The position numbers and the translations under genes were made by a program. This document shows positions 23,448 through 33,635 of a stretch of DNA of 64,000 nucleotides, one piece after another (the first letter of the stretch is position 1; each line of letters begins with the position of its first letter). The DNA comes from Epiperipatus broadwayi (lineage: Eukaryota > Onychophora > Udeonychophora > Euonychophora > Peripatidae), in assembly GCA_028023455.1 (NCBI GenBank), contig JAQFVV010006270.1, forward strand, positions 4,616,834 through 4,680,833, given 5' to 3'. The notes beneath the pieces are model-generated. The model saw nothing but the letters and a program-made list of their open reading frames with translations, was not told the DNA's origin and did not search any database.

Positions 23448-24502
23448 CACCTGGGTCTCGTTTTATGCGGATTATTTCAATGCGATTTTGAAGTTATGCG
23501 ATTCATGTTTCTTCTTAATATTTTTCATATTTCACTATATTTATTAGATATCAAGAAATTTAAATTATTAATAACTTATTTTGACTTGAAATACTTTTTT
23601 TTTTCAAAAATATAACGTTATATTAGCAGCTAACGTAAATATGGGATGAAGCTATATTTAAAATAAATAACCTACTTATACTAATGAGTAAATAATAATA
23701 ATAGATTTATACTTACATATAAAAATATCACAATAAATATTCAAAAATTTTAAACTTTTAAAATGTATTTTGTTAGGTATAACAGAAATAAATAATGTAG
23801 ATTTTTAAAATAAATAACGAAGATTTTATTGATTTTATAAACTGAAAATAATATTTTTAATGATAATGTACTGTATAATCTTTTTGTTTTGATTGCGATC
23901 CTCATTTTTTTAATATAGAAACAAAATGTGAACATTTAAAATTTATTTCAGTAGTAAAAATCAGTTGTCAACAGAAAACCATTAACACAGCACAAGACTG
24001 AAATTGGCACTAGTTGTGTAAATGTGATGGAGCAGAATATGGTAAAAATTAGAGTGGGGAATAAAAAATAAAGTGGCTAACAAGTTTCTCTGGGCATAAT
24101 TGCTGAGAGATTCTTGACTTCGTTCAAGAAGAAGCTACATCATATCGACGATTCTGATTTCTTACCAGTTTACAAACAAACTGCACATTCGAAAATAGCG
24201 ATAATTATTAAAATACATATGAAAAAATGTCAAATTAAATACTGCAGTTAATAAAAAAAAGTAAAAAAAGTTTGTCTTGTACCAATTTTTTTCAAATATT
24301 TGATAATTTTTATTAGTCACACTTTATTTCCTTATTTTTTTAATGCGAATTTTAAAGTAATTTTTCTTTGTTGCTTTGCTTTTATGCGAATTCTGAAAAT
24401 TACAGACCCTATCCCCCATTTTTCAAGGCAAGTTAAGTCTATTTTTGTGCAATTTTTTTTAATGCAGGTTTTCTGTAGAACCTATCTACTGCATAAAATC
24501 TG
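23448..24502 (+). mobile_element. Tigger/pogo-like non-autonomous element, copy 2 (nested in copy 3)
   Basis: Starts CACCTGGGTCTCGTTTTATG at 23448 after TA (23446-23447) and ends ...TACTGCATAAAATCTG at 24502 before TA (24503-24504). The right terminus lacks the expected CGAGACCCAGG, a deletion of about 10-12 bp or a degraded end, which would block further movement. The body matches copies 1 and 3. A 135-bp LINE 3' fragment sits at about 24013-24147. Non-coding. Confidence 0.86.
24013..24147 (+). mobile_element. LINE 3'-end fragment inside Tigger-like copy 2
   Basis: GATGGAGCAGAATATGG... through AAAGTGGCTAACAAGTTTCT and GCTGAGAGATTCTTGACTTC to GAAGCTACATCATATC matches the extreme 3' end of the LINE at 10990-11120. 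It contains only the last codons and the 3' UTR. The same fragment, inverted and with an internal deletion, occurs in copy 3 (24581-24664), whereas copy 1 has none. Confidence 0.87.
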
Positions 24503-25345
24503 TATTTAATTTTACATTTTTCATACATATTTTGATCATTACCGCTAGCATTCGTTTGTAAACTGGTAAGAAATCAGATTAGATATGATGTATTGTGGCG
24601 TCAAGAATCTGTCAGCAATTATGCCCAGAAAAACCTGTTAGCCACTTTATTTTTATTCATGATGTACAACTAGCACCACTTTTAGTTTTGTGCTGTGTTA
24701 ATGGTTTTCTGTTTCTATATTAAAAAAATGAGATCGTAATCAAAACAAAAAGATTATACATTATCATTAGAAATATTATTTTCAGTTTATAAAATTTTCC
24801 TTTTTTATTTTAAAAATCTAAAAGATTATTTATTTCTGGTAATATCTAAGAAAATACGGTTTAAAAGTTTAAATTTTTTGAATATTTATTGCGATCTTTT
24901 TATACGTAAGTATAAATCTATTATTATTATTTACTCATTAGTATAAATAGGTTATTTACATAGAAGCTAAAATTCTAAATACAGCTTCACGTTAGCTGCT
25001 AATATAACTTTATAAATTTGAAAAAAAAAAGTATTTCAAGTCAAAATAAGCTATTAATAATTTAAATTTCTTGATATCTAATAAATATGGTGAAATATTA
25101 AAGATATTAAGAAGAAACATGAATCATATAACTTCAAAATCACATTAAAATAATCCGCATAAAACAAGACCCAGGTGTATTATGGGGAAAAAAGGACTGT
25201 AATAAATTTAGTCATTTTATGTACATATATGGATGTTACTAATTATATTTAATGTATTTTAATCATTATATTTCTTGTAAAGTAAATAATGTCCATTGGG
25301 GGAAGTTGCTGTAGGGTAATAGGTCATGTGATTGTGTAAAAAGAA

Positions 25346-26671
25346 ACATCTTGAAAAGATTCCACTAAGAAGTGAAAGTCAAATTGATGCATTGAATAAT
25401 ATTTTTATTTATAGTAAGTTGTCTATTTCAATTTTGTTTTAAATTGATTATTTTTAAGTATATAAATTATACTTGTTTTCAAATATAATAAAAGTAGTGA
25501 TTTATGTACAATGTAAAGGCCCTAATCCAAGTTTGAAGCAACATTATAATTATAGACATATTGATTCTCAAAAGGTTTAATAATTTATTAGTGTGTTTTT
25601 ATTTGCATTCGTGTGTTTGTACTTACATGTTTGTGTTTGTATAACATGCAATGATTTTTATATATAAAATTGGGCAAATATAGAGCAGTGCAATGTAAAT
25701 TTTAAGACGGATTATCAGAGGCACAGAAAGGTTGCAGTTGATGAAGCAATCACCAAATATACTGAGTATAGTATAATATGAAAATATAAATTCTTAAAAC
25801 CAGTAGAGAATTTTCAAGTGGTGTGTGTGGTGATGGCCACAATGGTTATGTATACCACATAGAATTGTATGCATACAAAAAATCAAATCCATATTCTTGC
25901 CTGTGTTGGTACTCATGCTGTGGAGTCAGTAGTTTTGCCATATCTAATATCACATTATTTTTTACGTCTATACCTAGCAAATGAGCTATATGCAAATAAA
26001 TTATATCTCTGTGGAACAATAAATATAAGAAGATAGCATCACTGGTGCACACAAAAAATATAAAATGAAAAGAAGTGATTCATTTTATCATTAGCCTTCA
26101 ATTTCTAGTTTTGGATAGATCAGAAGCCAACTGCTATGATTACAAATACATATTCACCTTCTGGAAATGATTTATTTTGTATCTTTTATTAGGGTAAATC
26201 TTTTTCTTATAGACAACTCGAGATGTTTTAATTTTTGGGGTACAAAATAAAAATAAAGAATTCTTATGTTAATACTTTTGTAAGTTCTGAAGCTATGAAT
26301 TATCTCAGGTGTTATATATGATTTGAATGACAATCTTATGAGGAATACAAAGAAATTATCAATGAAGATGTAATTTTAAATCCAGTTAATGATAAATTAG
26401 AAATTATGAGCAAATAATAAGGTAATAATTATTTCAGGAATTGAATTTTTTTTTCCTTACTTTTTTTTCCTTTAGTTTTTCTATTTTCTGTCAATATATA
26501 GCATTTTGCTCTAACATGTGTCTCAAGTCAGTTTTTTAAAATTCAATATGGTGCCAAATACCCTGGTATAGTTAAATTATAATTTTTGTCAGATTTTTTT
26601 GTAGTTTTAATCATTTTTTAAAATAATATGAAAATGTAAATAAAAAGAAAAAAAACAATATGTAAAAAAAA
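25346..26671. other. AT-rich DNA, no gene seen
   Basis: No repeat or coding region recognised. A short open minus-strand frame at 25846-26052 has no recognisable motif. Long A and T runs are common from 26440 onward. Confidence 0.45.
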
Positions 26672-26898
26672 TTTTTTTTAAATGCTTTTATGTAATCAGC
26701 CAACTAAAAAGCAGAAAAATAATAAAGTAATCTGAATAAAATTTTAAAATGTCTTGTTTCGTAAAAGCATTTGAGGCTATAAAAATCAAAAAGACCTCAA
26801 ATACTTTTATGAAACGATGTTTTTTAGTCGGATGATTTTGTTATTTTTCTAATTTTTAGTCGGCTATTTGCATAAAAGCATTATTTTAAAAAAATATC
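26672..26898. mobile_element. Foldback MITE, about 225 bp
   Basis: Outer arms AAATGCTTTTATG...CAGCC (from ~26680) and GGCTATTTGCATAAAAGCATT (to ~26883) are complementary, extended by T/A runs. Inside, GTTTCGTAAAAGCATTTGAGG (~26756) pairs with CCTCAAATACTTTTATGAAAC (~26796). The whole block can fold on itself almost end to end. The motif TAAAAGCATT recurs in all arms, so it may derive from an inverted duplication of a shorter unit. No coding capacity. Confidence 0.78.
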
Positions 26899-26908
26899 TT
26901 TATAATTT

Positions 26909-26985
26909 TTTTTTCTCATGTCATAGCATCAGCCGGGAAGTGAATCCGCTAATCCGGGACAACTGCTTGTAAAGCAGCTGTCATG
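26909..26985 (-). repeat. tRNA-derived SINE (family S1), truncated
   Basis: Minus strand contains CAGCTGCTTTACAAGCAG, a B-box GGATTCACTTCCCGGC (one change from consensus) and the tail GATGCTATGACATGAG. The A-box half is missing beyond CATGACAGCTG, so this is 5'-truncated. It lies directly beside the foldback MITE at 26.7 kb. Confidence 0.8.
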
Positions 26986-28929
26986 TTTCCCATAAATATT
27001 AAATGTTTTTTTTTTGTTTTCTCAATGCTAAAAAAAAAAATCAGTGTTTTACTTGCTGTTGTTTTTTCTTTTAAATTATTCCACATGGACATTTTAAAAT
27101 ATAATAAATGTTAAAAATAAGTGTAAAAAAAATTAAAAAGCATTTTATTTTGGTTTATTCTATAATTAACACACTAATAGTACAGAAAGGTTGTGAGCTA
27201 AGCTATTTGTACTTCCATATGGTTTTAAGTAATTCAAATAATGCATTTTAAGTTAAAACTTTATTTCCATATACGTAGTATAATTCCTTTCAAATCTTGC
27301 CATTCTTATCATATTTCAATAAAAACAAGTTGACATGCATTTTCATTAAAATTTAAAATAAAAAAATATTATAAAAAATTGCTTAAGTCTGAAATTATTT
27401 AACTTAGAGCAACATAAGCTAGAAGCTAAATATGTCATTCTGCAATTAATTAATTTTCTTCACATTATTTTGGTTAGATCATTATTTAGCTTCTATTAAA
27501 AAGCATAGTAGATTATATCTAATTCTAAAATTATTGATTTAACAATGGATTTGTGGGGACTTGATTCAAATTCCAACATGTAAAATGTATAGCTGTAAAA
27601 AGTTTGTATAAGAATGATTTTAATTAAAAAAGGCAGGTCTATTTATATAACTGTTTAAAAAACATGACAATTAATTATTGAGTTGTTTCGATGCTTTACA
27701 ATTTTCTTAATATCATCTCTGAATTACGTAAAATAATGACTATTTATATGATTAAGGCATTCAACATATGTATGTATTATTAACGGATAAATGATGATTA
27801 ATTAAATTTTTCAGTACAAAAGTGTTATATATATATAAAAGTATGAGCTTGTAAAAAAAATAATTAAAAACAAAGTAAAGTGTGCTAAACGTAAATTAAG
27901 ATTAAAATCATTTCACACACTTGAGTGTAATTTTAATATGTAAAATTTTGAAAAACAAAACTAAAAAACAATATGAATAATTTAACAAGTGGATTACAGT
28001 AGGTAGAACTTGTAGCAAAGTCTTGGAATAACTTATTTCAGAAACAACTTGATTAATGATAAATTTTATTTCTTTAATTCTCCCCATCTCCAAACTTAAT
28101 GGCATCAATTGTCATTATTCTTTACATGTCTAAAAGCCCATCATTTTTCATTTTCTACAAACATTTGCATTCTATGGAAGCATTATCTTTTCTGGGCTCC
28201 AATGAACGAACCAATTGTTTTAGATTTCATTCAATAAGCTTTTTATGCTAATTTTTTTTCGTTCCTTTTTATCTTTTTTTTAAAAAAAAAAGAAACAACT
28301 AAAACATTAAGTGACATGATGATGTATTTTTTAAAAGGCTTAGTAATAAATGTGGAACTCCCACCTCACTTTTTTAAAAAATAATAATTTATCCAAAATG
28401 TTAATCGTAGGAACAGCGTTTTCCCCCTTAATAAAATAGACTATCCAAAATCCTAATACATTTGAAAACTATTAATTTCTTAATCACGAATATTTATGTT
28501 TGTGTGTTAAATAATCAGTATATATATATTTTGTTAGAGTAGTAACCAATTTCTAATTTCATTTTATTTTTTAATCCCTGTTTTTGCTATGCTTTTATTG
28601 TTATTTATAATTCGATTTATTAATATAGCTTTTTACTGCAAAAAATACCTTCTATAAATCCATACCAATGATCTAGGCCTCTTAGAAGTGAATTTTTTTC
28701 CAGTTAATAAATAAGCTTAGGATTTTTCTTTCACATACAGAGGTCATTATCAAATCCAGCTAGTATTCCAATAGAAGGCAATTGGGTATTTAGTTATTCA
28801 TAGCTAAAGATCTCAGGTTAATTTGGTTTCACAGATAAATGAAGATGTAAGCCTGGAGCCCATAATTATATTTTTAAAAATATCTGACATTACGGAATTT
28901 CACAATATATCAAAAAATGTAGGCATTCA
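26986..28929. other. AT-rich DNA, no gene seen
   Basis: Only short frames without motifs. Mixed A/T runs, and a small perfect TTTTTTTTAAAAAAAAAA palindrome near 28275-28290. Confidence 0.45.
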
Positions 28930-29345
28930 TTATTATTAATCATCATCAACACATTGCAAGATTGATTTCTAAGTCCTAATCTAATTCTCTTCGCCTCATC
29001 CCTCCAATCAAACTCACTTTTATCATCCATGTACTACATGAGGACTCTTTCTAGGTTTCTATTAAATTATATTAGAATCCAATTTAAGACTTCGGTTGTT
29101 CATTTATTATCACTTCTAGTAAAAAGTCCAATTATTATTGCAGCTACTTTATTCTTTTAATGATTCCTTGTTAATCCTGATAGATATCTCTCGATATTTG
29201 TCTACATTGCTATTCAATTTTTTATTTCAGCTTGTCAAATCCTTCAGTAATGACAGAGATATCTCTATTTGTTCTCTCATCATATATTTTGTATTTTTCA
29301 ATCCCTTCTTTTCAAACCTAACATATATTTCTATACTGCTGTACA
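28930..29345 (-). mobile_element. RTE-clade LINE 3' fragment, strongly diverged (antisense)
   Basis: Reverse complement resembles the RTE C-terminus at 8.7-9.0 kb: ATCATCATCAACACATTGCA at the left is the ATG-repeat tail and CAGTGGA-type end, and the MREQIE...EEMI...WT-like coding pattern follows in several frames toward 29345. Divergence is greater than for the 13.4-kb copy, so this is probably an older insertion. Confidence 0.7.
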
Positions 29346-29425
29346 TTGCAATTAAAAATAATTTTATAATTGAATTCAAATGTTTAAATAGATAAATAAT
29401 ATAAAAACTCTGTCAGATAATGAAA

Positions 29426-29508
29426 ATTATTCTACATGAATAAAGCGTGATAAACAGAGCAGCCATTTTGGATGCTCTGTTTATCACACTTTATTCGTGT
29501 AGAATAAT
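29426..29508. mobile_element. Near-perfect hairpin, 35-bp arms
   Basis: Arms 29426-29460 and 29474-29508 are complementary over 35 bp with two mismatches (ATTATTCTACATGAATAAAG against CTTTATTCGTGTAGAATAAT at the outer ends) around a 13-bp loop AGCCATTTTGGAT. A 13-bp direct repeat ATGTTTAAATAGA is present at 29380-29392 and 29507-29519, which may be a target duplication although it overlaps the right arm by two bases. Confidence 0.8.
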
Positions 29509-29815
29509 GTTTAAATAGAGCGTATTTTAAATAATACTAAGACTGAAATCTAATGGAAATAATAATATTTATAACAGAAGCATGATCAAAGAGAATATCA
29601 AACTCAGCAGCATAATTAAACATCATTTAATTTTTTATATTATCTTATGTATTTTTATTATATAAAAATATGAATTAATATTATTAGCAATAATAATGTA
29701 TTATCAATGAAACTAAACAGGAATCTTCTAGCCTTAACAGCAAAGAAAGGCAACAGCAGTTACCATTATACCAATTACACTTATAATATAAAGCATTCAT
29801 ATGTATTTCTGCATG

Positions 29816-29927
29816 GTAATTTTCACTACACCACTATCATGTAAGGTATAAACTGATTTCTATCCATTTTTGAAAGTGAATAGAAACCAATCCCTATCTT
29901 GAGTAATAATGGTGTAGTGAAAATTAC
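29816..29927. mobile_element. Foldback MITE, 112 bp
   Basis: GTAATTTTCACTACACCA at 29816 pairs with TGGTGTAGTGAAAATTAC ending 29927; pairing continues inward through TAAACTGATTTCTATCC / GAATAGAAACCAATCC-like segments. The loop is short. No open frame. It sits 36 bp from the hAT terminal repeat. Confidence 0.8.
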
Positions 29928-30149
29928 ACTAGAGAAATATTATTATGTGGATAATCTCTAGTCCAGGTGTGCCCAACCTTTTAGAACCTAAGAGCTACTT
30001 TTTATTTTCCAAATAAATGGTGATTGATTAAATGGGGAAAAAAGCAAAATGAATCAATTTATAAATGAAATAAACAAATATAGTTAAAATTTTAAACAAA
30101 TTTATTTAATGTGATGATTGACATTGAAGATTATTAGCTGTTTTTGAGT

Positions 30150-32085
30150 AATTTGGTTTGTAATTAGAAACAGTCAAGCATAAACAGTTATTACGATGAT
30201 TTTCAGTCATAGAGTACGATATTTAGATTTTATACAGTTCATATGAGAAATGATGATTCACATAAATGTGGATGCAAAACATGAATGAAGTTTAAGATAT
30301 GCATCTTTCAAAAGTGGATAATTTTCAATGGTAATATACTTCCATACATCAAAATGATTGTGCGATTCCAATCTAATGGCATTTTGTAGCTCAATTAATT
30401 ACATTTCTAAGTTACCTACATCCATATTAAATACTTTTGTGATTAGTACAGCTTCATTTTCTATATTTATTTTAGAGAATGGTGACATGAAAAATGAAGT
30501 GACTGGTCAAAGTTTTGGCATCTTTGTTGAAATTGCAGAAGAATGTTTTGTAAGATATTTCCAAATTCTTGGTAATCACGTTTCTATGTTTGACCCAATT
30601 TCTCTTAAATTTGCCAAATGTTTCAAATCTTTTTCTATTAATTTGAGAAAATAACCTTTCCAGTTTCATTTTAAATGTATCAATGGAGCTAATCATGTTG
30701 GTTATTGTTTTGTTTTGTCCTTGCAAATGTAGATTTAATTCATTTAATTTAGTTGTTAGATCCATTAAAAATGCTAGCTTTTGCAGCCACCCCTTGTGAC
30801 GTAAAACAGCACAAGGATCTTTTTTTCATCCAGAAAATCGTGTATATGTGGCAATAGCTTGCAGAATATTTCTAAAACATTAGTTTTGCTCAAACCATCT
30901 GCCTGAATTATAAAGAACTAAGTCACCGTAATCTGCATCAATGCTATCTAAAAATGACTGAAATAATCTTCTTGCAATGCTTTCACCCTAATCGAATTGA
31001 TTATTTTAATAGTTGTATACATAACACCATCAAGGTTCAACATTTTACTGCATAACGATTGTTGATGAATTATGCAGTGGTATGAAATAAAATTAGAAAA
31101 ATCAATATCTCTCTTACAAAATGCTAAAAATCCATTTTCACAATTAATCATAGAAAGAGCACCATCTGTAGTAGTAATGGAAACAAGCTTCTTAAGAGGA
31201 AGATTTTCAGATATTACGAAAGCTTTAAAAATACTGTAATGTCCTCTCCTCTGGTTCGTTCTTTTAAAGATAAGATTTTGAGAAATTCTTCCTTTACAGT
31301 CAAGTCGGAAAATACTAAATATACAAATATACTAAGCTGGAACATATTGCAACTGTCAGGTGACTCATCAAATTGAAGTGAAAACTATGACCAATTTTTA
31401 AAATCCTGTTTATCATTTTAAATCCATCGCCATGGTTTCAACTTGTCTTGTTACAGTTTGTCTGGAAAGTTATATATCTTGGATAGCACCAATAATCTCC
31501 ATTATATTTTTAAAATTGTGAAATAAGCTATCTGCTGCAGCCAAAAAAGCTTCTTTGAATATCTCACCATCTGTAAAAGGCTTTTTAATAACTGAAACAC
31601 AGGCTTATTATATACCTGTGTCTATATATGTAATATATAGGGTATATGAGCACAGACTTTCACACCACCCACCACTCTATCTCATAACACTGATACACTT
31701 GAACACATATATGTGGAAAAGATAAATAATCACCAATATACATATTTCATGCTAAACCAGCAATCATCAGTTGGTTCAGATTACCATCTCTACACAAATA
31801 TGCTATAAGTGCTCAGATATATTTGTGCTTTATAAAAACTCAACACATGAAGAGATGCCACGTTGCCATAGTTGATTTACAACAACTTTTTTGAAATGAA
31901 GATTGCTGTGAATTTAGAGACCTTTTTATTTTTAATCTTTGTACTTCAGATTTTCTTATTATAGATTTCGGAGAAAAGTCTCGATCAAATCTTGGATGAA
32001 TAGTAGTAAAATGTCTGTTTAGATTACCTCTTTTTGGTAAAGCTACTGTACAATTACACAATAAACATAAACACTTTTATTTATA
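30150..32085 (-). pseudogene. hAT transposase pseudogene (GTF2IRD2/ZBED5-like)
   Basis: From right to left: an N-terminal segment with CNCTVALPKRGNLNRHFTTI (a BED-finger-like C...H...H) near 32000-32060 and SIIRKSEVQRLK; after the repeat insertion, SVIKKPFTDGEIFKEAFLAA near 31540-31600; LSRQTVTRQVE near 31440-31475; the ISYHCIIHQQSLCSKMLNLD segment at 31040-31100 (conserved HCIIHQ..LC); further text at 30470-30770; and a C-terminal dimerisation-like segment (SHMNCIKSKYR, near 30195-30230). hAT transposases cut and paste DNA with 8-bp target duplications. Numerous stops and frameshifts rule out activity. Domesticated relatives exist in vertebrates, but nothing here indicates domestication. Confidence 0.9.
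31620..31830 (-). repeat. Interspersed repeat (family S3) inside the hAT pseudogene
   Basis: Interrupts transposase coding text between the segments at ~31600 and ~31850. Part of it (CACTCTATCTCATAACACTG, then GAAAAGATAAATAATCACCAATAT) is shared with 48.02-48.12 kb and, inverted, with 51.32-51.43 kb. In the orientation of the 51.4-kb copy it ends GTCTGAGTTC, B-box-like, so a tRNA-derived SINE is possible but unproven. Confidence 0.6.
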
Positions 32086-33200
32086 CATGATGAATAAAAA
32101 CTATTCTTCCCAATCATTATTGAAATGATATATTTTTGCCTTTTTATTGCTTATTATGGGAGGAAAATCAAATAATTTAATTTTTACCACAAAATAAGAA
32201 TTAACAATAAAAATACTAGTATAGTATTAAATTAACACAATTTAAGTATCAAAACCACTTTTACAATTGAAAAAAAAATTTTAAAAATTATTTCAAAAAA
32301 TCAAAATGTCAAAACTAGTCTTTCTATTTAAATGTAAATTCAAAAATAAACGTTTTTTTTTTTTTTTTTTGTATTGCTATAACCAAAATAGACTTGACGA
32401 AACGAAACGATAGTAAATTTACCGATTGTTTTCTTCAGTTTTTTATTATTTGACTGTTTTTTACAAGCTTATGTTTTTAAAATTTTAGTTTTAAATTGGA
32501 TTTTGCGTTCAAATAAAAAAAAACCCAAATTTCAATGGTTGCTTTTCAAAAAAAAAATTTGAAATTTTAGTTTTTAAAGATAAAATCTCTTTTCTATATA
32601 AAATTTTATTTTTGCTTGTGTGATCAACTTAAAATTTCTTGGCGAATGACCAGTGATCACGATCGACATACTGGACACATCTGCTCCAGTCCAATAAATG
32701 ACTGATAAAAATTATTAATATTCATACATATTTATTTGCAATAAAATATAATTCGTGCATTTACATATTATATTCTGTGAAAAAAAAAATGAAATCAAAT
32801 ATAACTTGTACAACATTAAATACTTTAAGATATGCACAATATATAATATGAAAAGGTAAAAAACAAGAAACTTTTTTATTTATCATTAAACATAAACATT
32901 TTAGTTTAAAAAATAAAGCATGGTAATAAAATAAAATGCAAAAATTTATGTTGATATTTTCTACATATTTTTTTCTATACAGATTTTTAATAAATTCTTA
33001 TTAACTTATCTCCAAGGTAACAACGTTCCACAAGTAAGAAATGAGACAAAGTATTGGCTATTAACAATCTACTGTCATCACAGTATGATTTAATTCAAAA
33101 ATTGCTTTGGCTAATGCTTTTTACATGACAAACATGTGCCAGTATGAGAAAATATACTATCAGACTAAAGCATTCTGGAAATAATAGAATTGTATTTTTA
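32086..33200. other. AT-rich DNA, no gene seen
   Basis: T- and A-runs dominate (for example 32350-32375). No homology to other parts of the window was found. The missing 5' hAT terminus would be expected in its first few hundred bases. Confidence 0.4.
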
Positions 33201-33202
33201 AA

Positions 33203-33445
33203 AAAAAGCATATGGTTTTATTGCTCAGTTCATAAGAAGTTTGAGCGCCAGACATGCCAGAATCGAACCCGGAACCTCCCAATCTCAAGTCATACACTCT
33301 ATCAACTACGCCAACCCATGCAGGGCAAAAAAAAAATGCTAATGGCTTTATTACTCGGGAGTTCATAAGAAATTTGAGTGTTAGAATCAATCCTGGAACC
33401 TCTTGATCCCAAGTTGGACACTCTACCAACTATGCTATAACTATG
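33203..33445 (-). repeat. Dimeric tRNA-derived SINE (family S2)
   Basis: Two tandem units on the minus strand, each with tRNA-like boxes. The unit at about 33203-33326 reads GGTTGGCGTAGTTGATAGAG (A box TGGCGTAGTTGATAG) ... GGTTCCGGGTTCGATTCTGG (B box), then a tail CTTCTTATGAACTGAG and ATATGC-T-run. The unit at about 33327-33445 is a more diverged repeat with the same layout and an A-rich linker (plus AAAAAAAAAA near 33326-33336). The boxes and spacing match a tRNA-derived SINE; it differs from family S1. A lone tRNA gene is excluded by the shared non-tRNA tail and imperfect stems. Confidence 0.82.
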
Positions 33446-33635
33446 AAAGATAGAACTGAATAGATGAATAAAATATGATTTTGTCACACACACCCCCAAT
33501 TAAAACTTACAAAATATAACAAATAGGAAACTGTTATAAAAAAGATATAATTATCATGAGGAGGCAAAACTTCTTTTCTTACTTCCAAAGACTGCATGCT
33601 ACTAATTTACAACTAATTTCTTGAATGATTAATAA

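Larger units (their letters stand above)
23175..25177 (-). mobile_element. Tigger/pogo-like non-autonomous element, copy 3 (host of copy 2)
   Basis: Antisense copy with ends CACCTGGGTCTCGTTTTATG (plus 23175) and its complement ending ACCCAGGTG at 25177, flanked by TA at both sides (23173-23174 and 25178-25179). Removing copy 2 plus one TA leaves about 946 bp. The termini, with runs of TATGCGG and TGCGATTTT just inside, resemble the GCGG-rich ends of Tigger/pogo elements, which also duplicate TA. No transposase is encoded. Internally it carries an inverted LINE 3' fragment (about 24581-24664). Confidence 0.87.
22466..25345 (+). mobile_element. Penelope-like element, right arm, split by a Tigger-like insertion
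   Basis: Plus-strand copy running 22466-23172 and resuming at 25180-25345; 23173-25179 is the inserted Tigger-like element plus a duplicated TA. It encodes the connector and GIY-YIG endonuclease of a Penelope-like retroelement, then a 3' region ending in GTCCATTGGGGGAAGTTGC. With the left arm it forms a head-to-head inverted pair whose truncated 5' ends meet near 22466. Inverted and partial tandem arrangements are known for Penelope-like elements. No reverse transcriptase domain remains apart from a possible trace at 22470-22550. Confidence 0.87.
29964..32085 (-). mobile_element. hAT transposon of the GTF2IRD2/ZBED-like type, decayed
   Basis: Antisense element. Its 3' terminus begins at 29964 with CAGGTGTGCCCAACCTTTTA followed by GAACCTAAGAGCTACTTTT, closely matching the usual hAT terminal repeat of this group (CAG-G-GTG-CCAACCTTTTTGAACC). 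The transposase pseudogene occupies about 30150-32085. The opposite terminal repeat was not found near 32.1-32.4 kb, so the 5' end is lost or too diverged. An interspersed repeat at about 31620-31830 interrupts the coding region. Confidence 0.85.

Noticed and set aside
30358-30654. 98-codon plus-strand protein
   Set aside because: It lies antisense to hAT transposase coding text and has no motif of its own.
33203-33326. tRNA gene on the minus strand
   Set aside because: The B box GGTTCGATTC is convincing, but the unit is tandemly repeated with a non-tRNA tail, so it is SINE sequence.
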